A DNA stretch of 64,000 nucleotides from Halopiger aswanensis (GCF_003610195.1 NZ_RAPO01000001.1:682001-746000), one strand, 5' to 3'. Shown: positions 35,354-47,627, counted from the stretch's first letter. A program made the numbers and translations. Notes: a model not told the origin generated them from the letters alone.

Positions 35354-35578
35354 ATGACCGACTATTCCGACGAAGAGCAGCGAATCCTCTCGTATCTCCG
35401 CGAGAGCGCCGCCCGCGGCGAACGATACTTCCGGGCGAAAAACATCGCGGATGCGATCGGACTTTCGTCGAAACAGGTCGGCGCACGGCTTCCCCACCTC
35501 GCCGAGAAATCGGACGACGTCGACATCGAAAAGTGGGGCCGTGCCCGGTCGACGACGTGGAAAGTCACCCTGAGCTGA
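35354..35578 (+). CDS. Small winged-helix protein
   Basis: This 74-residue protein appears to be one complete winged helix: EEQRILSYLRESAARGERYF, AKNIADAIGLSSKQVGARLP (helix-turn-helix), and the wing IEKWGRARSTTWKVTLS. It is likely a DNA-binding protein without an effector domain. Close relatives are common in haloarchaea as uncharacterised proteins. No target is evident. Confidence 0.8.
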   Translation: MTDYSDEEQRILSYLRESAARGERYFRAKNIADAIGLSSKQVGARLPHLAEKSDDVDIEKWGRARSTTWKVTLS

Positions 35579-35776
35579 GTGCGGACGGCCTCGAGCCTAC
35601 GGAGCAGGCTCGGCCGCCGTCTCGCGGGCTCGGAGTGGGCGCCGCCCACCGCATTCCACCCATCGATCGCGACCCCGACGATCTCAGATCCGTCCGGTTG
35701 CTCCCGCTCTCTAGACGGGACCGGCACCGCGCCGCGGTCCACGGTCTTTTTACCGCACAACGACCCAGTTAGCCGC

Positions 35777-36211
35777 ATGACTGTACGGGTCGACCGTTCG
35801 TTCGAGGTGTCGGCACCGCCCGAGCGCGTCTGGGAGTTTATCGCTGACCCCGAAAACCGCGCTCGAGCGATCAGCGTCGTGCAGCGCTACTCCGCCGACG
35901 ACCCGGACGGTCGGCAAGTTACCTGGCACGTCGAACTACCGATCCCGCTCGTGCGACGAACGGTCGCTGTCGAAACCGAAGACGTCACGCGCAGACCGCC
36001 GGAGTACGTCAAATTCGTCGGCAAATCGAAGGTCCTCGAGGTGACGGGCGAACACGAGATCGTCGAGATCGACGGCGGCACGCGCCTCGAGAACCACTTC
36101 GTCGTCGACGGCAAACTTCCGGGCGTCGAGAAGTTCTTCAAGCGGAATCTGGACGACGAGATACAGAACCTCCGCCGGGCGCTCGAGCGGGAACTGGAGG
36201 GACAACCGTAG
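35777..36211 (+). CDS. SRPBCC (START-like) family protein
   Basis: This 144-residue protein has the helix-grip fold: VDRSFEVSAPPERVWEFIAD, the central strands, and a long C-terminal helix PGVEKFFKRNLDDEIQNLRR. SRPBCC proteins bind hydrophobic ligands; some are CoxG-like carbon monoxide dehydrogenase accessory proteins, others polyketide cyclases. Here no ligand can be inferred. I start it at 35777. It is followed by a nitrilase gene after 12 bases, so the two may be co-transcribed. Confidence 0.8.
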   Translation: MTVRVDRSFEVSAPPERVWEFIADPENRARAISVVQRYSADDPDGRQVTWHVELPIPLVRRTVAVETEDVTRRPPEYVKFVGKSKVLEVTGEHEIVEIDGGTRLENHFVVDGKLPGVEKFFKRNLDDEIQNLRRALERELEGQP

Positions 36212-36223
36212 CGTACTGTACCA

Positions 36224-37081
36224 ATGAGTAACCAACAGACGACGGATCCGACCGCGGACGAGTCGCTCTCGATCGCCCTCGCCCAGATTCAGATCGAGGC
36301 CGGCCGCGTCGAGGAGAACGTCGAACGAGCAGTATCGGCGATCGAACGAGCCGCTGCACGGGGCGCAGAGCTGGTCGCGCTCCCGGAACTGTTCAACGTC
36401 GGCTACTTCGCGTTCGACCGCTACGCGCGGCTGTCGGAGCCCTTTGACGGGGAGACGTTCGGGCGCCTGCGGGAAGCCGCGGCCGAGCACGACGTCGCCG
36501 TCCTCGCGGGAAGCATCGTCGAGGACCTCGCAGCGACCGAGACCGTTCCAACCCCCGCCGACGGCGGCTTGGCCAACACCGCGGCACTGTTCGACGCCGA
36601 CGGCGACCTGCAACTGGTCTACCGCAAACACCACCTGTTCGGCTACCAGTCCGCCGAGTCCGAACTGCTCGTTCCCGGCGAGCGCCTCGAGACCGCGACG
36701 ATCGGCGGCGTCACGATCGGGGTGACGACCTGCTACGATCTGCGGTTTCCCGAACTCTACCGGCGGCTGATCGACGAGGGTGCCGAACTCGTGCTCGTTC
36801 CGAGCGCGTGGCCCTATCCGCGGATCGAACACTGGGAGACGCTGTCGCGGGCGCGAGCGATCGAGAACCAGTGTTACGTTGCGACGATCAACGGCGCCGG
36901 GACGTTCGACACCGACGACGGGGAAACGACGCTGTTGGGCCGCTCGACCGTCTACGACCCGTGGGGCGTGTCGCTCGCCTCGAGCGGCGACGCGCCGGCT
37001 CTCGTCGCGGCCGACGTCGACCGCGAGACCGTCGCCGACGTCCGCACGGAGTTCCCGGCCCTTCGGGACCGACGGTTCTGA
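36224..37081 (+). CDS. Carbon-nitrogen hydrolase (nitrilase superfamily)
   Basis: This 285-residue enzyme has the Glu-Lys-Cys triad in ELVALPELFNVGYF (Glu), LVYRKHHLFGYQ (Lys) and VGVTTCYDLRFPELYRR (Cys). The group includes omega-amidase (Nit2), N-carbamoylputrescine amidase and deaminated-glutathione amidase; ELFNVGYFAFDRYA leans to the omega-amidase-like branch but does not settle it. It is probably in an operon with the SRPBCC protein. Confidence 0.88.
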   Translation: MSNQQTTDPTADESLSIALAQIQIEAGRVEENVERAVSAIERAAARGAELVALPELFNVGYFAFDRYARLSEPFDGETFGRLREAAAEHDVAVLAGSIVEDLAATETVPTPADGGLANTAALFDADGDLQLVYRKHHLFGYQSAESELLVPGERLETATIGGVTIGVTTCYDLRFPELYRRLIDEGAELVLVPSAWPYPRIEHWETLSRARAIENQCYVATINGAGTFDTDDGETTLLGRSTVYDPWGVSLASSGDAPALVAADVDRETVADVRTEFPALRDRRF

Positions 37082-37448
37082 AAGGTGAGCGTCTCGGAAC
37101 GTCAATCGTCGTTCTGTAGACGATGTGACTAGACCGGGCAGCAACTGCCGACCGCTGACTTTTTGTCTCAGGGCGCCAATTGACCGGTGCCGGGAAGACG
37201 CTTTTCACGTCGAACCGGCATGCGCGTCGCTCCGGCCCGTCGCACGCTCGGGCCCGGGACCGAGCGTTACGTCCGCGTCCGCATCCACGTCCGCATCCGT
37301 CGCCTCACCTCGGCCTCGTCCACCCCTTTCCATTTCACTTCCTGCACGATACTGACCGGAGTACCCCCACGTTGGCCTTGTGATAGTAAGTCCACTCTCT
37401 CGAGCACGGGCAAAAACAGGAAATAACGGGAAAGCGAGACTGCGCCGC
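37082..37448. other. Intergenic stretch, convergent gene ends
   Basis: No credible gene was seen. The stretch carries short imperfect repeats of GTCCGCATCC (about 37270-37300), too few and irregular to call a repeat array. Both neighbours end here, so terminators are expected. Confidence 0.4.
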
Positions 37449-38984
37449 TCAGTCGTCCCGCGTCACGATATCCGCCGACAGTCCCTGGGCCATCTCGATC
37501 TCCTTCGAGTTGTTCATCGTCCAGGCGGTGCGCTCGGTGACGGCTTCGATGGCCTCTCGAGCGCTGGGGTAGCCGTTACCCGACTTCTTGACGCCGCCGA
37601 AGGGCAGTTGGACTTCGGCGCCGATACAGGGCAGGTTCGCGTACGCCAGCCCCAGATCCGCCCGATCGCGGAAGCGGTTGATCTGGCGGTAGTCCTCCGA
37701 GACGATCGCCCCCGCGAGCCCGTAGGGCGTGTCGTTGTGGATCTCGAGCGCGCGATCGATATCGCCGGAGTACTCGATGAGGGCGACGTGGGGGCCGAAA
37801 CACTCCTCTTTCAGACAGCGCAGATCGGTGTCGTAGTCGATCTCGTAGACGAACGGGCCGACCCAGTGGCCGTCCTCGTGGCCCTCGGGAATCTCGTCGT
37901 CCGCGAGTTCGAACCGGTCGACCAGTACCTCGCCGCCCTCCTCCTGCGCTAACTCGTTGTACCGGCGGATCTTCTCGACGTGATCCGCCTCGATCGCCGG
38001 CCCCATGAACGTGTCCTCCTCGAGCGGATCGCCGACCGCGATATCTTCGGCGATGTCGACGAACCGCTCCTTGAACTCGTCGTAGACGTCCTCGTGGACG
38101 ATCAGGCGCTCGCTCGAGACGCAGCGCTGGCCGGTGGTCTTGAAACTGGACATCACGGCGGAGTGGACGGCGATGTCCAGATCCGCCTCCTCGGTGATGA
38201 CGATCCCGTTCTTGCCGCCCATCTCGCAGGCCGCGAGTTTGCCGGGTTCGCCGCCGACCTTGCTGGCGATTTCGTGGCCCACTTCGGCGGAGCCCGTGAA
38301 CAGTACCGTATCGACCCGCTCGTCGTCGGTGATCGCCGCGCCCGCGTCGCCGAAGCCCTGGATCATGTTGAAGACGCCGTCGGGGATGCCGGCGTCTTCC
38401 ATCATCTCGGCGATGATCTGGCCGCACCACGGGGTCTGCTCGGCGGGTTTCCAGACGACCGTGTTGCCCTCCACGAGGGCGATCGCCATGTGCCAGAACG
38501 GGATCGCGACCGGGAAGTTCCACGGCGTGATGCAGCCGATCACGCCGCGGGGCTTGCGGCGCATGTAGGCGTCCTTGCTGCCGATCTCGGAGGGGACGAC
38601 GTCGCCGTGGGGGTGGCGCGCGTTGCCCGCCGCCCACTCGACCATGTGCCAGGCCTCGGTCACGTCGGCCTTGCCTTCGGAGATCTCCTTGCCGCACTCC
38701 TTGGTGACGATCTCGCCCAGTTCCTCGTGGCGATCCCGCAGCTCGTGGTAGATGTCCCAGAGGTACTCCGCGCGGTCGATGTAGGATAGCTCCCGCCACT
38801 CCTCGAATGCGTCCTCGGCGGCCTCGAGGGCGGCGTCGACGTCGTCCTCCGTGCCGCGGCGGAACGTCGCCAGGGTCTCGCCCGTCGCAGGGTTCTCGCT
38901 GTCGAACGTGTCGGAGCCGCTGCCGTGGGTCCACTCTCCGCCGATGTAGTGGCCGTACACCTGCTCGGAGGCTTGCTGACTCAT
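37449..38984 (-). CDS. NAD(P)-dependent aldehyde dehydrogenase
   Basis: This 511-residue ALDH superfamily enzyme oxidises an aldehyde to the acid. Catalytic landmarks are ITPWNFPVAIPFWHMAIALV (cofactor pocket), TVLFTGSAEVGHEIASKVGG, the general-base Glu in AACEMGGKNGIVI and the nucleophile in TTGQRCVSSERLIV. LKEECFGPHVALIEY and PFGGVKKSGNGYPSAREAI complete the fold. The aldehyde cannot be assigned. Its neighbour upstream is a RIO-type kinase, likely unrelated. Confidence 0.9.
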   Translation of the reverse strand: MSQQASEQVYGHYIGGEWTHGSGSDTFDSENPATGETLATFRRGTEDDVDAALEAAEDAFEEWRELSYIDRAEYLWDIYHELRDRHEELGEIVTKECGKEISEGKADVTEAWHMVEWAAGNARHPHGDVVPSEIGSKDAYMRRKPRGVIGCITPWNFPVAIPFWHMAIALVEGNTVVWKPAEQTPWCGQIIAEMMEDAGIPDGVFNMIQGFGDAGAAITDDERVDTVLFTGSAEVGHEIASKVGGEPGKLAACEMGGKNGIVITEEADLDIAVHSAVMSSFKTTGQRCVSSERLIVHEDVYDEFKERFVDIAEDIAVGDPLEEDTFMGPAIEADHVEKIRRYNELAQEEGGEVLVDRFELADDEIPEGHEDGHWVGPFVYEIDYDTDLRCLKEECFGPHVALIEYSGDIDRALEIHNDTPYGLAGAIVSEDYRQINRFRDRADLGLAYANLPCIGAEVQLPFGGVKKSGNGYPSAREAIEAVTERTAWTMNNSKEIEMAQGLSADIVTRDD

Positions 38985-39082
38985 GGAAAATCGTACGACG
39001 AGAGCCGTGAAAACCCTGGTGGTGGGTCACATGCGGCGACGGCTCGCCGGTGATCCGGCGGCGAGTCGCCGCCGGCATCCGC

Positions 39083-39892
39083 CTACTGGCCGCCGAGATC
39101 CGCCGCCTTCTCGAGTTCGCTGCGCAACTGCGTCGAGTCGAACTCGTGGTCGGGGCGCAGTCGGACGAAATCGAGGAACCGCCGCGCCGACAGCAGTTGG
39201 TCGGGATCGTAGGCCGACGACGCCGCCTGCACGGCCCGCCGCGCGCCGATCCGGGGCTCGAGGACGGCCAGCGCGCAGGCCAGATCGTAGGCCGTCGTCT
39301 CCGCGACGCGGTCCTCGTGAACGCTGGTGGCGTCGATGAAGTAGAGCTCGCCGTCACAGAGGAGGATGTTCTCCGCGCGCAGATCGCCGTGGGCGAGGCC
39401 GTGCTCGTGCAGCGTCGCGAGCATGTCGAACAGGTCCGCGGCTCGGTCGTCGACGACGGCGTCGGACACCGAGCCGAACGACTCGAACTCGGGGAGGTAC
39501 TCGAGGACGAGCACGCCGAGGCCGTTGACCTCGAAGGCTTCGATCGGCTGGGGCGCGTTGACGCCGATCTCGCGCATCCGCTGGGTGGCCTCGTACTCGT
39601 GTTCGACCATCTCGCGGGGCGTCCCGAACCGATCGAAGAAGCCGCCGGTGCCGGCCGAGACCGCGCCGACATTGCGTCCGGTCGTCAGCAGGGCGTGGAC
39701 GAACGCGTTCTGTCGCGAGACGATCTTGACGAACCACTCGTCGTCGATGACGCAGGGCGTCGACAGCCAGTTGTCCGCCTCGAGGAACTCGACGCGGACG
39801 ACCTCGCGGTCGTACCGGTCCGCCAGCGTCCGCACGACGCGCTCGATGCGGTCCCACTCGACCGTCCCGCGGGCTAGCTGGCGGAGATCCAT
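39083..39892 (-). CDS. RIO-type serine/threonine protein kinase
   Basis: This 269-residue protein has a small kinase-like fold. WFVKIVSRQNAFV carries the ATP-binding Lys, MVEHEYEATQRM the partner Glu, HEHGLAHGDLRAENILLCDG the catalytic loop (HGDLxxxN) and LYFIDATSVHED the metal Asp. It most resembles the RIO/lipopolysaccharide-kinase-like family. Archaeal RIO kinases act in ribosome maturation, but this divergent copy need not. Confidence 0.82.
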   Translation of the reverse strand: MDLRQLARGTVEWDRIERVVRTLADRYDREVVRVEFLEADNWLSTPCVIDDEWFVKIVSRQNAFVHALLTTGRNVGAVSAGTGGFFDRFGTPREMVEHEYEATQRMREIGVNAPQPIEAFEVNGLGVLVLEYLPEFESFGSVSDAVVDDRAADLFDMLATLHEHGLAHGDLRAENILLCDGELYFIDATSVHEDRVAETTAYDLACALAVLEPRIGARRAVQAASSAYDPDQLLSARRFLDFVRLRPDHEFDSTQLRSELEKAADLGGQ

Positions 39893-40006
39893 ACGGTGGA
39901 AAGACTCGTCTCAGCGTTAAATGCATCTCGAAGTGTTGCCGGTGAGACGTGTTCGGTCGCCGTCGAGCAGTATTATTTTCAACTCGCCAAGAGTATGGCC
40001 GTAGTG

Positions 40007-41197
40007 ATGGATGCAGTCGACGACTTAAGCGACGCGCTCGATGCGACCCGAAACCTGCTGCTGCCGGTCCAGCCAGTACTGTGGCTCAAACTCGCGGTCG
40101 TCGTCTTCTTCGTCGGCGGGTTCGGCGTGAACAATCCGGGGTTGGCCTCGTCCAACAACCCCGAGATGGCGCCGCAGAACCCGTCCACGGAGCCGATCAG
40201 CGGCGAACTTCCCGACGATATCCTCCTCATCGCCGCGATCGTAATCGGGGCGATACTCCTGCTCGGGGCGCTATACGCGTTCATCAGCGCAATTATGGAG
40301 TTCGTCTTCATCGAATCGCTCCGCTCGAGGGCGGTCCACATTCGTCGGTACGCGCGGGCGAACCTCGGACGCGGCGTCCGACTGTTCGGCTTTCGAGTGG
40401 TCGTCGGCATCGTCGTGCTCGCGATCCTCGGGATTCCAACCGCACTCCTCCTGTCGGGCGTCTCGACCGTTGAGAGCGCACTGGTCTCGCTGGCGCCGAT
40501 CTTCCTCCTCGCGGTCCCGCTCCTTCTCGCCTCCGCCCTCGTGATGCGCTTTACCTCCGAGTTCGTCGCCCCGATCATGCTGCTCGAGGACCGGGGCGTC
40601 CTCAGCGCGTGGAGTCGGTTCTGGCCGACGCTGCGATCGAACCTGGCGGAGTACGCGGTCTACCTGGTGTTGGTCTGGATTCTCGGCCTCGTCGTCAATA
40701 TCGGCGTCGGCGTGGTGCTCCTCTTCGGGGCGATCATCGTCGCGATCCCCTTCCTCGTGATCGGGTTCGTCCTGGTCTCGCTCGGCGAAATCGGCGTCTG
40801 GATCGCGGGCGGCGTCGCGATCCTCGGCGTGCTCACGCTCTTGCTGTTCGTCGCGCTCGTCCAGATGCCGGTCCGAACGTACTTCCAGTACTACGCGCTG
40901 TTGCTGCTGGGCGATACGAACCCGGATCTCGATCTCGTTTCGGACCTGCGGCGAGAGATCCGAACCGCCGATTCGGGTCGGCGGAACGGCCTCGGGTCGC
41001 CCTACGCGGACGACGAACGGGACTACTCCGACCGGAACGGCCCCGTCGACGAGGACCGCGACGGTCGATGGGACGACCGCTCCGATGACCGGGATACGGA
41101 CTTCTGGGATTCGGACGCGGACGACTCGGACGAGTGGGACAACTCGCGGTCGGACGACGAAGACGAGACCGGTGACGACCGCGACCGCGGCTGGTAA
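40007..41197 (+). CDS. Polytopic membrane protein with acidic tail (haloarchaeal family)
   Basis: This 396-residue protein has six or seven transmembrane segments, including VLWLKLAVVVFFVGGFGV, DILLIAAIVIGAILLLGALY, VVVGIVVLAILGIPTALLL, LAPIFLLAVPLLLASALV, YLVLVWILGLVVNIGVGVV and VLTLLLFVALV. The last 80 residues are a soluble Asp/Arg/Ser-rich repeat-like tail (DDRSDDRDTDFWDSDADDSD). I recognise the general haloarchaeal family beginning DAVDDLSDALDATR but not its function. The ATG at 40007 is preferred, with TATTATTTT about 28-36 bases upstream. An ATG at 39995 adds four residues. Confidence 0.75.
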   Translation: MDAVDDLSDALDATRNLLLPVQPVLWLKLAVVVFFVGGFGVNNPGLASSNNPEMAPQNPSTEPISGELPDDILLIAAIVIGAILLLGALYAFISAIMEFVFIESLRSRAVHIRRYARANLGRGVRLFGFRVVVGIVVLAILGIPTALLLSGVSTVESALVSLAPIFLLAVPLLLASALVMRFTSEFVAPIMLLEDRGVLSAWSRFWPTLRSNLAEYAVYLVLVWILGLVVNIGVGVVLLFGAIIVAIPFLVIGFVLVSLGEIGVWIAGGVAILGVLTLLLFVALVQMPVRTYFQYYALLLLGDTNPDLDLVSDLRREIRTADSGRRNGLGSPYADDERDYSDRNGPVDEDRDGRWDDRSDDRDTDFWDSDADDSDEWDNSRSDDEDETGDDRDRGW

Positions 41198-41344
41198 CCG
41201 CGGGGTCGTCTTCCCTTCTTCCACCCTCTTTTCACGCTCGCTCCTCGAGTCGACCGCAGTTTAGAATGGAACTGTACCGAGACGGCCATGAGGTGTGTGA
41301 ACACCGGCGGTGCGTTTATCTCGCGCGCCGGCAAGTATTGCGGC

Positions 41345-42487
41345 ATGGAGTTCGAGCTGCCCGACGAACACCGGATGATTCGGGAGACCGTCAGGGACTT
41401 CTGCGAGCGGGAGATCGAGCCGATCGCGCAGGAGATCGAGGACGAACACCGGTTTCCGGACGAGATCTTCGACCAGTTGGCGGACCTGGACATGCTCGGC
41501 GTCCCGATCGACGAGGCGTACGGCGGGCTCGGCGGCGACACGCTCATGTACGCGCTGGTCGCCGAGGAACTCGGTCGCGTCTCGGGGGCGATCGGGCTCT
41601 CGTACGTCGCCCACACCTCGCTCGCGTCGAAACCGATCGAGCAGTTCGGCACCGAGGCGCAGAAGGAACGCTGGCTCCGCCCGCTCGCGGAGGGGGAGTA
41701 TCTCGGTGGCTGGGCCCTAACCGAACCCGAGAGCGGGTCGGACGCCTCGGACATGGACACGACCGCGGAAAAGGAGGGCGACGAGTGGGTGCTCAACGGT
41801 ACCAAGCAGTTCATCACGAACGCGAGCGAGGCGGGCTCGATCCTCGTCAAGGCCGTCACGGACCCCGGTGCGGGCTACGACGGCATCTCGACGTTCATCG
41901 TCGACCCGCGGGAAGACGACGGTTTCGAGGTCTCGACGATCTGGGACAAGATGGGCCTGAACGCCTCGCCGACCTGCGAAATCCGCCTCGAGAACGTCCG
42001 CCTGCCGGAAGATCGCCTGCTCGGTGAGGAAGGCGAGGGCTGGGACCAGACGAAGAAGGCCCTCGATGGGGGGCGCATCTCGATCGCGGCGCTCTCGACG
42101 GGGCTGGCGCAGGGTGCCTACGAGAGTGCGACGGAGTACAGCCGAGAACGCGAGCAGTTCGGCCAGCCGATCTCGAAGTTCGACGCCGTCCGCGACAAGA
42201 TCGTCGACATGCACCGCAAGACCGAGCGGTCGCGACTGCTCACCTACCGGGCCGCCAGAACCTACGACGCAGGTGAGCCGGTCACCAGGGAATCTGCGCT
42301 CGCGAAACTCGAGGCCAGCGAGGCCGCCCGTGAGGTCGCCGAGGACGCCGTCCAGGTGTTGGGCGGCTACGGCTACACCACTGACTTCGCACCCCAACGG
42401 TTCTACCGGGACGCGAAGCTCATGGAGATCGGCGAGGGGACCAGCGAGATTCAACATCTGGTCATCGGGCGAGAACTGGGGCTATAG
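41345..42487 (+). CDS. Acyl-CoA dehydrogenase
   Basis: This 380-residue FAD enzyme introduces the alpha-beta double bond in acyl-CoA. YVAHTSLASKPIEQFG and WALTEPESGSDASDM are FAD/substrate motifs, and TKQFITNASEAG, LDGGRISIAALSTGLAQGAYE and REQFGQPISKFDAVRDK follow. The C-terminus has VQVLGGYGYTTDFAPQRFYRD and GEGTSEIQHLVIGREL; the catalytic Glu should lie in MEIGEGTSEI. I start at the ATG at 41345. A MaoC hydratase and carboxylases elsewhere in the window could belong to the same acyl-CoA metabolism. Confidence 0.92.
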   Translation: MEFELPDEHRMIRETVRDFCEREIEPIAQEIEDEHRFPDEIFDQLADLDMLGVPIDEAYGGLGGDTLMYALVAEELGRVSGAIGLSYVAHTSLASKPIEQFGTEAQKERWLRPLAEGEYLGGWALTEPESGSDASDMDTTAEKEGDEWVLNGTKQFITNASEAGSILVKAVTDPGAGYDGISTFIVDPREDDGFEVSTIWDKMGLNASPTCEIRLENVRLPEDRLLGEEGEGWDQTKKALDGGRISIAALSTGLAQGAYESATEYSREREQFGQPISKFDAVRDKIVDMHRKTERSRLLTYRAARTYDAGEPVTRESALAKLEASEAAREVAEDAVQVLGGYGYTTDFAPQRFYRDAKLMEIGEGTSEIQHLVIGRELGL

Positions 42488-42556
42488 CGGCGGTTACGAG
42501 TCGGACGTTCCGCTCGTCTGCGGGCTCGAGTACGAAGGGAGAAATCGAACCTCGAG

Positions 42557-43372
42557 TTAGCCGTCGAAGAGGCCGCCGTCGTCGCTGTCGTTGTCGGTGC
42601 TACTGTCGTCGTCGCTCTCGTTTCCGTCCTGCGTCTCGTTCCCCCCGCTGGAACCGTCACTCTCGTTGGTTTCGCCGTCTTCCTCGTCGTTACCATCGCT
42701 GTCGCCGTCGCTCGAGGTCGATGCATCCTCCTCGAGCGTTTCGGTCACCCCCCCCATCAACGAGAGCACGCGCTCCTCCTCGCGGCTCCGGAGTCGCTGC
42801 GGGTAGACGCCGATGGTCACGAGCAGATCCTCGTCAGTTTCGACCGCTTCGGTGACGTGCAGGTCGACCTCGACGCTTTCACCTTCGAACTCCGCGTCCG
42901 CGCTGAACCGCGAGCGCGTCGTCGCCTGCCCGAGGATCTGAATCGCCGCTTCCTCCTCGAGCGTGACGTTTCCGATGCCCTCGTAGTTGCTCGCGATGAG
43001 GTCGACGAGTTCCGTCGTGGACATCTCCTCGACGGGGTTGAACTGCCGGCCGGCCAGTTCGACCTGCGGCGTCGAGAGCACGGAGAAGACGGCCCCGCGC
43101 TGCTCGCCCAGCGGCCCCATGTCGATAACCTTCTCGTACTGCGTCTGGTGGTTGGTGACGGTGATCGTCTCCGAATAGGCGTCGGTCCCAACGTCCCGTT
43201 CGACGACCAGTTCCTCGAGCGTCGGTGCCTCGTAGCCGGCGTCCTCGCGAACACTGGGATCGACGCCGGCCGGCGTCGACGTGTGTTCGGCCATCCCGAT
43301 CACGCCCAGACAGCCCGAGAGTCCGGCGAGTCCGCCGATTCCGAGCCCGGCGATGAAGGTTCGTCGTTGCAT
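42557..43372 (-). CDS. Tat lipoprotein of the DUF6517 type
   Basis: This 271-residue protein begins MQRRTFIAGLGIGGLAGLSG with the cysteine of an LSGC lipobox next, so it is exported by Tat and anchored at the cell surface by lipid. The body contains TITVTNHQTQYEKVIDMGPL and YPQRLRSREEERVLSLMGGV. The last 45 residues are a low-complexity Asp/Glu/Ser/Asn tail. I place it in the haloarchaeal DUF6517 group. Function unknown. The start is the ATG at 43370-43372; a GTG codon immediately upstream is also in frame. Confidence 0.75.
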   Translation of the reverse strand: MQRRTFIAGLGIGGLAGLSGCLGVIGMAEHTSTPAGVDPSVREDAGYEAPTLEELVVERDVGTDAYSETITVTNHQTQYEKVIDMGPLGEQRGAVFSVLSTPQVELAGRQFNPVEEMSTTELVDLIASNYEGIGNVTLEEEAAIQILGQATTRSRFSADAEFEGESVEVDLHVTEAVETDEDLLVTIGVYPQRLRSREEERVLSLMGGVTETLEEDASTSSDGDSDGNDEEDGETNESDGSSGGNETQDGNESDDDSSTDNDSDDGGLFDG

Positions 43373-43471
43373 CACCGCGACAATCTCGAGTCAGTTCATA
43401 AGTGTTTGTTCGTTTCTGAACAGTTGTCGGATCGACAGGACCGCCGGTCGAATCCGCACTGTCGCCGTAGA

Positions 43472-43969
43472 TCAGCGCCGAAACCGACTCGAGACGAGCG
43501 ACGCCCGGTGCAGCCACCCGTCGCGTCGTCGATACGCCCGCGTCAACTGCAACACCAGCACGTAGCCGATCGCCGCCAAGGCCGCCGCGATGACGAGATT
43601 GCCGACGAGTAGTTGCCGAGCTGCCGCGCCGGCAGCCGCGAGCGAGATCCCGGTTGAAGGCATCGCTGCCTGACCGCTGCCGAGCACGACGCCGCCCAGT
43701 TGGAAGCTCGCGACGTAGACGGCGGGTTTAACGAACGGGTTGAGGACGGCGACCGACGCGAAGATCGCCGGTTTGCTCACCCACGACCACAGCGAGCAGA
43801 AGACGAAGAAGAGGCCGATACCGACGCCGCCGGTCGGCAGCGCCGTCATGAAGACGCCGGTCGCGAAACTGGCCGCGATCTGGTGGGGCGTCCGCTCCTC
43901 GCGGAAGGCCGCGGTCAGTTCGTCGCGAGCGCGATCGCGGTACCGAGCGAGCCGTTCCCGGAGCCTCAC
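43472..43969 (-). CDS. DUF2062-type membrane protein
   Basis: This 165-residue protein has a charged N-terminus (RLRERLARYRDRARDELTAA) followed by FREERTPHQIAASFATGVFMTALPTGGVGIGL and further helices (FFVFCSLWSWVSKPAIFASV, RQLLVGNLVIAAALAAIGYVLV). The TPHQIA...GVF...P pattern marks DUF2062, small membrane proteins sometimes fused to glycosyltransferases. Function unknown. Confidence 0.8.
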   Translation of the reverse strand: MRLRERLARYRDRARDELTAAFREERTPHQIAASFATGVFMTALPTGGVGIGLFFVFCSLWSWVSKPAIFASVAVLNPFVKPAVYVASFQLGGVVLGSGQAAMPSTGISLAAAGAAARQLLVGNLVIAAALAAIGYVLVLQLTRAYRRRDGWLHRASLVSSRFRR

Positions 43970-44037
43970 GGTTTATGCGTCGATCCGACTCGAGCGAGAA
44001 AAAGATACCGAGTACCTCGAGCAGTCGATCGGTACTG

Positions 44038-46128
<2,091 letters not shown>

Positions 46129-46347
46129 GACGCAGTCCAGTCGGCTTTCAGGATTGGCGTGGAAAAGGGGCCGAGAAGCGGAAACCATCGCTCCCTCCAC
46201 GGATACCGGACATCAGGGTCGTTCGAAAAGTACAGAATCGCTACTCGAGTCGGTCAACGAACCCGTAGACCGGGCGACGAGTCGAGGCCGAAAAACGAAC
46301 GAGAGAGGCCGAAAACGGAAATACGGGTCGGAAACGCTGACCTCAGC

Positions 46348-47604
46348 TCACGGGAACGAGCCCGCTTCGTCGAACGCGTCGGCGACCCGCTGGATCGCGA
46401 CGACGTAGGCCGCGGTGCGGGGGTTCTCGAGGTCGTGTTCCTCGTAGGTCTCGACGAGCGCGTCGAAGGCGTCGACGATGATCGCCTCGAGTTCCTCGTT
46501 GACGCGCTCCTCGTCCCAGTAGAACCGCTGGCGGTTCTGGACCCACTCGAAGTAGCTGACGGTGACGCCGCCCGCGTTCGCGAGGATGTCCGGGATGACG
46601 AAGACGTCCTTCTCCTCGAGCACCTCGTCGGCCTCGGGGGTCAGCGGCCCGTTCGCAGCTTCCGAGATAACGTCGGCCTCGACGTCCTCCGCGAGGTCGG
46701 CGTCGATCGCGTTCTCGAGCGCGGCGGGGATCAGCAAGTCGACGTCGAGCGTGAGGACCTCCTCGTTGGTGATCTCCTCCTCGGCCTCCTCGTAGCCGAC
46801 GACGCTGCCGGTCTCGGCCTTGTGCGCCTTCGCGGCGACCGGATCGAACCCGTCGGGGTTGTAGATGCCGCCGCTCGAGTCGCTGGCCGCGACGACGGTC
46901 GCGCCCATCTCGTCGATCAGTTCCGCGGCGATCGAACCGGCGTTGCCGTAGCCCTGGACGGCGACGGTCGCACCCTCGAGATCCTTATCGAGGTAGTCGA
47001 AGGCCTCGCGCGCGGCCAGCACCGTCGAACGACCGGTCGCCTCGACGCGGCCCGCGCTACCGCCGGAGTCGGGCGCCTTCCCGGTGATGACGCCCGGTTC
47101 GGTCGTGTTCTCGAAGGTTTCGTAGGTGTCTTTGATCCAGTTCATCTCCCGCTGACCCGTGTTCACGTCGGGCGCGGGAACGTCCCGATCCACGCCGATC
47201 AGCGGCGTGAGTTCCTTCGCGAACGCGCGGGTAAGCCGCTCGAGTTCGCTCTCGGAGTAGTCGTCGGGGTCGATGATGATGCCGCCCTTGCCGCCACCCA
47301 GCGGGATGTCTACGATAGCGGTTTTGTAGGTCATCCAGCCGGACAGCGCCTTGACCTCGTCGCGGGAGACGTCCGGGTGGTAGCGGATACCGCCCTTGTA
47401 CGGTCCACGGTCGCCGTTGAACTGCGATCGGAAGGCCTTGAACCGCTCGAGGCTGCCGTCGTCGAGTTCGACGGTGAGGTTAGTCTCGAGCACGCGCTCG
47501 GGGTGTTTGAGGCGCTCGATGACGTCGTCCCCAACGTCGAGGTAGGCAGCGGCGTCGTCGATCTGGGACTGGAGGCTCTCGAATGGGTTGACTTGGCTTG
47601 CCAT
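46348..47604 (-). CDS. gdhB: Glutamate dehydrogenase
   Basis: This 418-residue enzyme interconverts glutamate and 2-oxoglutarate plus ammonia. [20 protein letters not shown] and [15 protein letters not shown] hold the substrate-binding and catalytic lysines, [17 protein letters not shown] the catalytic Asp, and [18 protein letters not shown] is the Rossmann motif. Glu/Leu/Phe/Val dehydrogenase family, hexameric length. The start at 47604 ([11 protein letters not shown]) has a box A AAAATAAAC (47628-47636) 24-32 bases upstream. The upstream in-frame extension is rejected as promoter. Confidence 0.93.
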   Translation of the reverse strand: MASQVNPFESLQSQIDDAAAYLDVGDDVIERLKHPERVLETNLTVELDDGSLERFKAFRSQFNGDRGPYKGGIRYHPDVSRDEVKALSGWMTYKTAIVDIPLGGGKGGIIIDPDDYSESELERLTRAFAKELTPLIGVDRDVPAPDVNTGQREMNWIKDTYETFENTTEPGVITGKAPDSGGSAGRVEATGRSTVLAAREAFDYLDKDLEGATVAVQGYGNAGSIAAELIDEMGATVVAASDSSGGIYNPDGFDPVAAKAHKAETGSVVGYEEAEEEITNEEVLTLDVDLLIPAALENAIDADLAEDVEADVISEAANGPLTPEADEVLEEKDVFVIPDILANAGGVTVSYFEWVQNRQRFYWDEERVNEELEAIIVDAFDALVETYEEHDLENPRTAAYVVAIQRVADAFDEAGSFP

Positions 47605-47627
47605 TACCTGACGATTTCGAGGTCTGC

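Noticed and set aside
37260..37310. Possible CRISPR-like or tandem repeat of GTCCGCATCC
   Set aside because: There are only three imperfect short copies without regular spacers; chance in GC-rich sequence.
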